In this document: piece by piece, positions 46,000-57,900 of the stretch
Layout of the letters: every line of letters starts with the position of its first letter
Numbering within the stretch: position 1 is the stretch's first letter
Assembly (NCBI RefSeq): GCF_016097555.1
Contig: NC_054704.1
Location: 32,624,554-32,688,553 of the forward strand
Source of the DNA: Gigantopelta aegis
Lineage: Eukaryota > Mollusca > Gastropoda > Neomphalida > Peltospiridae
Length of the DNA: 64,000 nt
Reading direction: 5' to 3'
Made by a program: the position numbers and the translations under genes
Notes under the pieces: model-generated
Databases searched by the model: none
The model's input: only the letters and a program-made list of their open reading frames with translations
Told to the model about the DNA's origin: nothing

Positions 46000-46494
46000 T
46001 TAAGCGTGGTTTCACTTTTTTATTTTGAGTAATTTTATTAAGTTTTTCTGTCAAAATCAATATCATTAGATTACGTAATTGTTGAATGTCCGCATCTCTC
46101 GGTGATATCATACCCACCTTCGCGGCTTGGCATTCCATAAATCATACTTTGGACCCCCTTTCAAACGTTCTTGGATTCGCCGCTGAACATCTAAACCGAT
46201 CCTTACAAGCAGATGGTATTTTTATCTGGGAACTGACCACAAATTATCATTATCTTAAATAACAACACATACAACAGAGATCAAAACAGAGCGTTTAGCT
46301 AAGAAAAAATTGGTGTTATCGAGAAAACTCCTCACCAAAAAAAACCCAAACCCCAACACTATCTACAAATCAGCATTGAGATACATGGTTAACAATACAC
46401 GTTGTTGATGCAAATTAAAAATTAAGCCATTTTTAAAACTGTAAAAAGAAAAAGAGAAACTTTTCTACGTAAGATAAAGACGTGTTTAAAGTTT

Positions 46495-46745
46495 GTTTTT
46501 GTTTAACGACACCACGAAGGCACATCGATTAACTAATCATCTCTACTGCATGTCAAACACAGAAGAAGCCCACTACGTCTCCATTAGCAGCAACGGATCT
46601 TTTATATGCATTTTTGTCCCAAACGGAGCAGCACATACCACGACATTTGATTAATATAAAGACGAAGTCATACATGATTTACTTTGTTTGACATCCAAAA
46701 GTGGATGTGTTTTTCGTATTGGAGTGTCGTTAAACATTCATCCAT
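46495..46745 (-). repeat. SINE-1 remnant with tail b, followed by tail c in the other direction
   Basis: 46495-46660 reads in reverse as tail b and core (agcagcaacggatcttttat, accacgacatttga). 46676-46745 reads forward as tail c (tggagtgtcgttaaacattc). It is a mosaic of two retroposon fragments. Confidence 0.65.
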
Positions 46746-47149
46746 TCAAATAATATAATGACGCCGAAACTATTTGATGTTGAGTATTTTATATATTGTA
46801 AATTATATTGACGCCCGCCTTGTCCTAACACAGTAAATACACGCACACATATTCTGCACTGATAGCACGGAATGTATGACACCGAAGTATCGGGTTCGAA
46901 TCGTACAAAGCAAAATAATGTCGGAATAGACCACCAGCTTACAAAGTTATTTTAAAAGTGATAAAAGCAATAACTCAGCTATGTAAATATATATTTTAAT
47001 ATAATATATTCTGAATCATGACATGTTTATATCATGAAGAATTTGAGTTATATACAATAGTCTAGTATTGTGTGTATAATTTATCATAATTTATTAGGTT
47101 AATTATTATCTTACACAATATTGTGCATCCATAATAAAACATGCTAGTT

Positions 47150-47417
47150 CTTTGTACTATAAACATAGAAACACAGTTATTTGTACTATAAACATAGAAA
47201 CACAGTTCTTTGTACTATAAACATAGAAACACAGTTATTTGTACTATAAACATAGAAACACAGTTCTTTGTACTATAAACATAGAAACACAGTTATTTGT
47301 ACTATAAACATAGAAACACAGTTCTTTGTACTATAAACATAGAAACACAGTTCTTTGTACTATAAACATAGAAACACAGTTATTTGTACTATAAACATCG
47401 AAACACAGTTATTTGTA
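47150..47417. repeat. 29-bp tandem repeat, nine units, partly alternating as 58-bp pairs
   Basis: Unit tgtactataaacatagaaac plus acagttctt or acagttatt. Units 1-7 alternate ttct/ttat at one site, so the real period is 58 bp there; units 7 and 8 break the alternation. The array directly abuts a TTAA family B element. Confidence 0.95.
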
Positions 47418-47431
47418 ACAATGAACCTTAA

Positions 47432-47812
47432 CGGGACAGACGCTAGTTTTTAAAAACTAACCCATAATTTTCACCAAGACTAGTTTCAACCCGTAACAAT
47501 GGACACTAATTTACAAACCTGTAACAAATTTGGATATAACAGAGTGAAACGAGTCTGTGACTTTGAAATACCCTTAAAAATAGAATAAAACGCGACTCCA
47601 TAACAGTTACTTCTTAGAGCACGTGCGTTTTTAAAAATATGAAAAAATGCATTTTATGGTATTAGAAACACCAGAATAACGAGAAACACTTCAGTTTTAC
47701 GGAAAATGATAATCTAAACAATAAAATATAAGTAATGTTTGATTTCAGTGATCATAAATGGCTCTAATAGTGAAAAATATGCCTTAGTGTTTAAAAACTA
47801 GGGTATGCCCCT
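47432..47812. mobile_element. TTAA family B, short copy 2 (opposite orientation)
   Basis: Ends cgggacagacgctagttttt and aaaaactagggtatgcccct, flanked by TTAA (47428-47431, 47813-47816). The interior is the reverse complement of the copies at 45634 and 51619. Confidence 0.88.
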
Positions 47813-48072
47813 TTAAAGCTTAATGTCAATAATAATGTTTTAAAAATGCTGTAATTAAAAGTGATTCTCTTTCACCGAAAACTCCGAAAGGTTTATCAAT
47901 ACAACACGAATATTTAAGAAACTACATTCATGTCCCAGTGTGGATATCGGTTGAAACTCCCACACTAGTTTTTACATATAGTGTGGCTAAATACTACACT
48001 ACAGATCGGACCCGTTCAGTTCTCCAAGATAAGCCTGTGAATTTTTCATCTGTTAGTCAGTGCGGCAACGTC

Positions 48073-51000
48073 ATGGTCACGAACACTCTGTTTTTGTTTT
48101 GGATATCTTGTTTTTCTCTCGTAAACGGTAAATTGGATTTAAAAAAAAAGTTTATAGTGTACTTTTTAAAAACTGAAAAGCATATTTTACTAAAAGTAAA
48201 AAGGTTTTTAATTTTACATGTAGATTTGTAACATCTGTAACTATACTCATTTTCAAACACTTTACATGACACTAAATGAATATACATAAAAATGCATAAA
48301 ACCCCCAAACAAACACAATATAAAGTAATCGTTTACTTAAATGTCTATTCAAACAGCCCAGCTTTAATGATTTACGAACGATTCCACTCTTTCAGATATA
48401 ATACTAGTATTCAAGTGAACATAATTTATTTTAGAAAAACCTTCTTTTTTTTTTATTTTAATAGTTATACCTATACGAATGGCTAGGATCGATCCCCATC
48501 GGAGGACCCATTGGGCTATTTCTCGTTCCAGCCAGTGCACCACGACTGGTACATATCAAAGGCTGTGTTATGTGCTATCCTGTCTGTGGGATGGTGTATA
48601 TAAAAGATCCTTTGCTACTAATGAAAAAATGTAGCGGGTTTCCCCTCTAAGACTATGTCAAAATTACCAAATGTTTGACATCTAATAGCCGATGATAAAT
48701 AAATCAATGTGCTCTAGTGGTGTCGTTAAACAAATCTATACGAATGGGTCGATACTTAAAGACATTAAATTTAGTCATTAGACAGAGTAAAATATTTTAG
48801 GACATAACAGCTTTTACATTTTTGTTGTTTTTAATAACATTTTGCTTGAGCTATCAATTTTAGCAAATCCAATGTGTTTCTGGTCCAGATATTTGAAGAT
48901 CAAAATACATTTTATTCCAAACGGAAACGGTATGTATCTCGAGAATTGAGGTCATAAGTTTGGGACATTTGTGTATTCATTCGCAACCTTATGCCTTATG
49001 TCCGATGGCTTAACCACGACACCACCAAGGCCAGTTTTGTGTATTGCGATACGGCTATCCTATATCGATATATCGTATCGGGGATCTCGTATCGAATATC
49101 GTTACTGCTCAGGTTTCTTTAGTACATTTCTGAACTGTCAGAAATATTTTAATTTTATTGTTAGAAAAATGGTAACAGACCAAATATTATTACCCATATC
49201 GTTAGAAATATTTGGTACACATTAAAGTGATACGTAACGCCAAGTGGGACATAACACTTCGACGTCATCGATTGGCGCACTACAATCTTACAAAAACGTC
49301 AATTAAACGATATGAGTGATATAAATTAAGATCGATTACGGGCAATCTAATTAAAATTAGCTCCACTGGTTAATTACTATTACCTGTGGATCTAACAGCA
49401 CCACGTTGTCCAGAGCTCATGTCCAGTTGACCTTTCATTCGACCAACAACTGTGCAAATGGTAGCATGCCACTTGTATAACAGCAACACGAGTCGGTACT
49501 CGGGCATGGTTGTCGTTAACGGAAAAAGTTCGTGGTCGACCTATGTTGATTTTCTAACACGGTACTTGTTAGTTGAGAGCACTCCTTAAAATTAGTAGTC
49601 ACATGACACTCTCGATAGTGTTGTATTTTTTACAGAATATATTCTGACATGTAAATTGTATTGAACTGCATGAAGTAATTAATGGCGGTGTATAACCAAA
49701 ATGTATGCACGTGCATATTATTATATTACTTACTTACTTAATTTATTTTGTCAATCAAAACAAACAAATAAACAAAAGAACAAACAAGCAAAAAACGTTT
49801 ATCATACTCGGGGCCAAAGGGAATGAAAAGCTCGAATTTTATTATATGCTAGTAATGGCTTTATTTATTACTTTTATTACCAAGTAATAACAATTGCGCC
49901 TATTGGTTGTTGGGAACATACTACAGTGTTCTAGCTAGGATTTTGATGGGGCAGGGCGCTAATTTAATTGTAGGGCATTTTTAACGCGAAAATTTTATTT
50001 TTGAGGCAAGTGCTGGATATGATTGAATTTTTTACATTCATAAATATCATATATGTAGGAATATCTATGCTGGTTTTAATTTACAAAACGTTTTTGGAGG
50101 GATGGGAACAATCAATTTCTAAACCCAAATTTATTAATTCTAAAACATCCTATTCTTTTTTCTATTATATATAGTATTTATACCATTTAATATCATGCCC
50201 AAATGTAATTTAAAATAAATAAATGAAATAATTAAAAGAAATGAAGAAATGAAAACAAAGAGAAAGATTAGAAATAAATAAAAAGAAATAAAGAAATAAA
50301 AGAACAAACAAATAAAAAAAATTAACATAAGGATATATTTGTAACAAGTTGCTCACTGCATTTAAAAATTAATGAATAAATGAATGAATGAATGTTTAAC
50401 GACACCCCAGCACGAAAATTATATCGGCTATTGGGTGTCAAACTATGGTAATGCAAACAAATAAAGTGATGATCAACATCAATATAAAAATTCAAGATTT
50501 AAACAGTGTAAAGAACTGTGCAAAAATACAAATATCAGAGATAGATACTGACTTTTACTCAAAATTTCAATTGTGCTGTATTAGCCATTCTCAAAGAGAA
50601 TGTTACACACCTGCACCACGGTGAGGTTACACCACGCGCATGGGTGCACTTAAAAACGGCTATTATTGCATGTCACGGTCTAGATAGATTTCATTAAATA
50701 GCTTTTGCAGACATGCTTTTAACAAAACACAGTTATGCCTACATACACCAAATAACCAGTGTTGCTAGTTTACTCTGTGCCATATCATAAAGATGCAATT
50801 AATGTGTCACTGATAAGGACTACTGACATCAGTTAAAACTATATGTATCTTGGTCTGGGTATTTGCAAAGGCAAAAATTACTTTCAAAAATTTACTTATC
50901 AAAATAAATTTCGCATTTGACGTTCTGTCGAAGTTTATCATGATGGTCTACTTCCAACTAGTTGTTTGCTAGGTGGTGTGTGGTTATGTGCGTGACAGTG

Positions 51001-54000
51001 TGAGGATTACTTCGCATTCAAGCTTTGTAAGACTGCCTGTCAGCTCGTCTGCAGTCATATAGACTAACAACAGAAGAAGAAAAAAGATACCACGTTGCTG
51101 CTGTCGGCTTTCAAAGCGTTGGCCAAACAATGTATTGTCAAACGTCTTTTAGTTGGGAATTCAGACTCGTAACAACACTGTACACGCTTTGAGAGGAAAG
51201 CAAGATTTCGTATTTTTGTTTGACAATGAATTAGGGCAGGGCGGCGATAATCAGGGGCGGTGCGAAAACAAACACGGCAGGGGGACACAACACGGGGGCA
51301 GGGCGCAGCGCCCCTCTATTTATTGCTAGCTAGAACACTGTACTAGCAAAATGAAACAGTGCATTGGCTACAGAATGAGCAGACCTAACGTAAACACACA
51401 TTTCAATCTTTATGGCTTTTTAGCATGATAGATAATGGTACTTAATTAAAAATGTCAATCACATACATCTCTCGATAATATGGCATTTATTCCAACATAA
51501 ATATTGTAATTATTTGAAGTGTACGCAGACCACAGCCTGTTATATGATAAATCATGTGTCGCAAAAAAACAAAACAAAAAACCCCCAAAAAACCCCATTA
51601 TTATTATAATTTTTTTAAAGGGACGGACCCTAGTTCTTAAACACTAAGGCATATTTTTCACTATTAGAGCCGTTTGTGATCACTGAAATCAAACATTACT
51701 TCTATTTTATACTTTAGATTATCCATTTCCGTACAACCGAAGTGTATCTGGTCATCCTGGTTTTTCTAATACTACAAAATGCATTTTTCATATTTTTAAA
51801 AACGCACGTGCGTCTGAGAAGTAACGGTTATGAAGTCGCGTTTTAGTCTATTTTTAAGGGTATTTCAACGTCACAGACTCTGTTTCACTCTGTTGTATCC
51901 AAATTTGTTACAGCTTTCTGTGTCCATCTTTACGAGTTGAAACTAGAGTCTAGGTAAAAAATATGCCTTAGTGTTTAAAAGGGCGGGTGTAGGCTCGCTT
52001 GATGCGCTGTAGGTTTGGGATCGATCCCCGTCGGTGGGCCCATTGGGCTATTTCTCGTTCCAGCCAGTGCACCACGACTAGTATAACATAGGCCGTGGAA
52101 TGTGCTATCCTGCCTGTGGGATGATGCATATAAAATATCCTTTGCTGAATTAAGAAAAATGTAGCGGGTTTCCTCTAATGACTACAAGTCAGAATAACCA
52201 AATGTTTGACATTTAATAGCCGATGATTAATTAATCAATGTGCTCTAGTGGTGTCGTTAAACAATTTTAAAAAACTTTTAGTGTTTAAAAACTAGGGTCT
52301 GTCCCTTTAATAGTTTACATGTACAAGTAGTGCTTTAAACCACTACCAGCGTAATCAAGGAAATCGATACTTCATAGCACAGCCGCTATTTTGTATTTTT
52401 ATTTGTTGTTTTTTTATTATTATTTTCAGAACGAATGGCCTAATTCGCGTAAAATACCATTTATTTGTTTAAAACCAAATGCGTTTACAAGTGGTATAAC
52501 CTGATAACCTGTTTAAACACTACACAATGATAATATGCTAGATCAGGGTCGTACCTATACTAAAATAATTGAAGGAGGGAAGGTAAGTTAAAATGGAATT
52601 AATATTGTTGGTCGGGGGTGCTATCGAGTTTCTTACTGTAGTATGTGTATTAGTGATTAATGTATAAAATATTTGTTATCAGCGAACTCAAAAATGATCG
52701 ATGTAAATGTATTGATCTCAGGACCGTAACTATCTAGACTCGAATACTAGATGCCCTTGTTGTTAATAACATGTCCGTCCTCAGTTCAAAACTTCTTCCC
52801 CACTACATTTTCTGCCGCCACCCCAGCTGTTTTGAGCTAGCTACGGCATTGAATGTACATCACATGTTATGTACGCCTGACGTCAGATCTTTTTATAACT
52901 AGAATTCTTTAACAAAAGATCAGAGTGTTTTGTTAATTTTAATATTAAGTAAACAAAAAGTTAAACGTTTGTTTTGTTTAACGACACAACTAGAGCATGT
53001 TGATTTATTAATCATCGACTATTGGATGTCAAACATTTGTTAATTCTGACATATAGTCTTAGAGAGGAAACCAACTAAATGTTTTCATTAGTAGCAAGGG
53101 ATCTTTTATATGCACCATCCCACAGACAGGATAGCACATATCACGACCTTTTATATGCCAGTCGTAATGCACTGGCTAGAACGAGAAATAGCCCAATGGG
53201 ACCACCGACGGGGATCGATCCTAGACCGACCGTGCATAAGGCGAGCGCTTTACCACTAGGCTATATCCCGCATTTTAGTCTGCGAACTGGGTCATAGGTT
53301 GTGACATAGACTGGTCATAGATAGGTGTTGAGTTATTGTGTGTATGGGTAGCTTATTAGTTAATTCGCTACTGACGTAACCAGGAAATAAAAACACTTTG
53401 TAATAACCCGAGTTTCGGTTTCGATAGTTTTGTTATAATAATATGAGACGGCGAGGTGACATACCGAAGACTACCTCATTGCTGTAAAATCGTGGAACTA
53501 GGGCGTTTTGCACTTTAAACATGATGTGTATGTTCACGATACGCAAGTTACTGAATTACATCGAAATATTGATATTGAGTGAATACGTGTTTTGGCAGTT
53601 TAACAAAGTTCATTTTAATGTAAACGGCTCTCCGGCTTTTGCAGCATTCTTGTTCAAGTCGCACGTGTGCTACGGCGACTTGGGGTGTTTCTCACAACAT
53701 GGCGGATTCGACAATGCGATGGGTGAACTGCCAGCGTCGCCCGAGCAAGTGCATGTGACAATGAACCTGTTCTCCCGCGATAATCCAGTGGATGGGCAGA
53801 TACTGTCATACCAGGATACAACGTCGATCTCGGACAGCAACTTCAACAGCGAGAGGGATGTCAAGGTCATCATACACGGTTACCACAGCTACGGACGCGC
53901 CCCCTGGGTGCTGAATATGACCAAGTATCTTCTAGACCTGGTAATAGAATCAACACTTTTCAAAGAGTTATCTGTCTTAACATGACAGGGCCTATTTAGC

Positions 54001-54920
54001 AGGGTGGGGGTGATATGGGCAGTTGACCTTCCGAAAAATACGAAAACATGCCATTTTGAGTTTAAAAGTTTTATTTTTGTCTAGATGGAGATCCTTGATT
54101 GTTTTGTTTTTACTGCCCTCTAGGTATGTTAGACTAAGTACGGTTCTGGATGCAAATGTATCTTAATATTTAACACCCAACTGTACTATTTTTTGTTATT
54201 GCCGTACCTGGCTGCTTAACGTAACTGTGACTAGTTCGTTTTGAGGGGGAAAAAAAAAAATTGAGACCGAGATTAAGCTTAATGGTTCAGCATCTGTCTG
54301 AGAAAAGAAAAAAAAAGAGTATTTTTAATAACACCCCAGGATACTGCTTAATCGGTTGTTCTTATGTACTTACACAGTGGCGTATCCACTCAGAAACCAC
54401 GGCGGTTGCTCTAATTACCATAACGTGCAAGGAATTTACTAATAAGTATCGAAAACTGACATCCTTTATGAGCTGCACTCCTAATCCCATTGCGCTTAAA
54501 TTGAAATATTTAAAATGTAAATTGACACAAAAAGCCATAATGCAAACCCTTGAGCCAACCATGTGGATATGCTACTGCATCTTGTGAAGTAAAGTGAGTC
54601 TTCATAAATAATAATCGTAACAATTGCAATGTGACTTAAAACTTTACTTCAGGGTGACTTCAACGTGATAGTAGTGGACTGGAAGAATGGCGCCAATGAC
54701 ATATACTACCCGGAGAGTGCAGCCAACACGCGCGTTGTCGGAGCAATAGTCGCGAAACTGGTGTCGATCCTCCATGACGAGTATCAAGTCGACTTGAAAA
54801 ACGTCCATCTGATTGGCCACAGTCTTGGCGCACACGTGTGTGGTTACATTGGCACCAGAGTCCCGGGTATTGGGCGAATCACAGGTATGTTAGTACTGCC
54901 ATTGTAGTGCTTGTGTCCCT

Positions 54921-54988
<68 letters not shown>

Positions 54989-57900
54989 CCCACTAACAAT
55001 GTAATTTTAGCTTGCTTTATCATTTCGTTCCTTAAGACAGTTTTAAACATATTATATTTTGTCGTATATATACACATGCATACACACAACGAAGTATAAA
55101 GAAACCACTGAAACATGTCTGTTAACGTACTTTATTAGATGTGTAATGGATTTGTGACATTGATTTCGATTCATGTGTATATAATATTTTAGGACTCGAC
55201 CCGGCCGGCCCTCTCTTCAACAAGGCGAAGACTATCGCTCGATTGGATCCGTCCGACGCCATTTTCGTCGACAACATACACACAGATGCAGAACCAATTT
55301 ATGATGCAGGTAAAACACCCCATGAATGACCAAGAATATGTTCTAAATATTTACAATGACAAATATTGCATTCGGATGAAATTTTAAAATGCATTTTATG
55401 GCCATTATCTTCATATATATATATACACGAGTATATGATTGTTTGTACTTGATTTTCATAAATCTGATTTTATTTATAGTTTGTTTTGTGGTCATGTACT
55501 TTATTAGTAACTTTGCAAACTGGAGGTATTGTATACATAGTTACAATGTTCAGTTTAACGTACAGTTATTACCTTATATTACCTTGTATATATATCTTTT
55601 TTCTCTCTCATTTTTCTTAAGGTTTGGGAACACTAGCTGCTTGGGGACATATTGACTTCTATCCTAATGGGGGAAAACACCAAGATGGTTGTCCTTACGC
55701 TGTGTACAATAGTTTAGAAGATGTTATCCACTTTCATTTCAGCGGTAAGTCATCGGTCTTTGTTTGTGTGCTATCAGATTCATAGCAATAAGTAACACGT
55801 CCAGGAAGAAGGACGTTCGAAAAATAATTTTACTGGTTTTTAATATGTCCTTTGTTATGACATTTATTTAACGTTTAGTTATATTGTAGGTGGGAGAGGT
55901 TTATGACTGTTTTCTTAAATTCAATCCACGATTCGTTTAGAGGTAACGTCCTTGAGGTAATATTCTTGTTGTAAACTTAGACCGAGTACTCTGACCGTCA
56001 GAGAGCAAGACGGCTATTTGGACAGTTATATAATGCTCTTCTCACTTGAGGAGAGCATTAAAACTACCGGCTTCGGTGGTGTCGTGGTTAAGCCATCGGG
56101 CATACGGCTGGTAGGTACAGGGATCGCAGCCCGGTACCGGCTCCCACCCAGAGCGAGGTTTAACGACTCAATGGGTAGGTGTAAGACCATTACACCATAT
56201 TTTCTCTCACTAACCACTAACAACTAACCCACTGTTCTGGACAGACAACACAGATAGCTGAGGTGTGTGCCCAGGACAGCGTGCTGGAACCTTAATTGGA
56301 TATACGCACGAAAAAAAGTTGAAATGAAATGAATGCATTAAAACTGTCCAAATGACCGCCTTACTCTCTTTCGGATATTGGATCAGAGAAAGAGTTCATT
56401 CCAAAAAACCTGTTAGTACCTTATACTGTTCGTATAGTACGATATAATATATTTTCATCTTCAGTGGGACTCTGTGTAGTACTACAATTATTATTATTGA
56501 TGTTTAAATGGTGTTGTGTAGGTGATAGGTCTATGGTCATTGTCCTTATAAATTATCTTTTGAACTAAATCAATCTAATTAAAATTAGCTCCACTATTAC
56601 ATGTGGATCTAACACCAGCCAGTTGGAGCTCATGTCCACCAATCAAAACCTTACTTGCAGAATCCTGCCAGTGATTTAAAAATAATTTGAAAACATTCCG
56701 AATTATCCTGAGGGTATACGATATGTTTCATGTGAATTACGAATGCCTTATTTAGACCAGAAGAACTAATTTTAATCGGATTGCTAACAACACTGCGTAG
56801 TCCCCAATGTCCATATAACATTTCGTCTGTAAACAAATAATTTAAATATTGACCAATCACACTTCGCCTTTTATAACGTTATTTGGGAGCATACAAATTC
56901 TAAAAATATCGGGCGAGTCTATTTTAGTGGCCGCAGTACAGCGAACCATACCAATGCGTACGGTGTGGGTTATCAGTCTTCAATTTTACATTACAAATTA
57001 TTTATTTATTTATAAAACCCCCCAACTAAATCAGTCTTCAGTTTTACATTACAAATTATTTATTTTATAAAATAAAACATGTTTTAAGGCATTTGTAATT
57101 CACACGAAACATGTCGTATACCCTCAGGATAATTCGGAATGTTTTTAAATTATTTTTAAATCACTGGCAGGATTCTGCAAGTAAGGTTTTGATTGGTGGA
57201 CATGAGCTCCAACTGGCTGGTGTTAGATCCACATGTAATAGTGGAGCTAATTTTAATTAGACTGGAACTAAATTATATATAACTTCTTGCATGTTTCCTA
57301 TATTATAAGTATTCCATTCGCCTTCAGCAATAACTTGACTATCGATCGTATCATATAACATAATTTCAGAAATAAAGAATGACGTGGTCTGCAGTCACAT
57401 ACGATCTCACGACTACTTCACGGAGTCGCTAACTCAAAGCGATTGCCAGTTCGTCGCTTACCCATGTACGTCATATGAAGACTTCACTTCCGGTAAATGC
57501 ACTTCCTGCGGTTCATCGCCATGTCCAATCATGGGCTATTTTTCCGAAAAGTACAAAAGAACTGGAAAATTCTACCTTAATACACACAAAGAGGCGCCTT
57601 TTTGTAGTAAGTATAAACTATACTGATTTCAAACATTCTGAATTTAAATTTAAGAATTATCCACTATTGCACTGTCCTGTCTCCTTATAAATGGACCGGC
57701 CTCGGTGGCGTCGTGGCAGGCCATCGGTCTACAGGCTGGTAGGTACTGGGTTCGGATCCCAGCCGAGGCATGGGATTTTTAATCCAGATACCGACTCCAA
57801 ACCCTGAGTGAGTGCTCCGCAAGGCTCAATGGGTAGGTGTAAACCACTTGCACCGACCAGTGATCCATAACTGGTTCAACAAAGGCCATAGTTTGTGCTA

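Larger units (their letters stand above)
43142..48072. other. Interval between acyltransferase and lipase genes
   Basis: The two genes are divergent, so both promoters lie here; no core promoter was convincing. Contents: a 29-base A run (43501-43529), three TTAA family B elements, a degraded hAT-like element, SINE pieces and a 29-bp tandem array. Open frames such as 44930-45136 and 43672-43878 have no recognisable domain. Confidence 0.6.

Noticed and set aside
53521-53644. Lipase start at the ATG at 53521
   Set aside because: The leader from this ATG is not signal-like, a strong pyrimidine-AG acceptor precedes the mature N-terminus, and a phase-matched signal-peptide exon exists at 48073.
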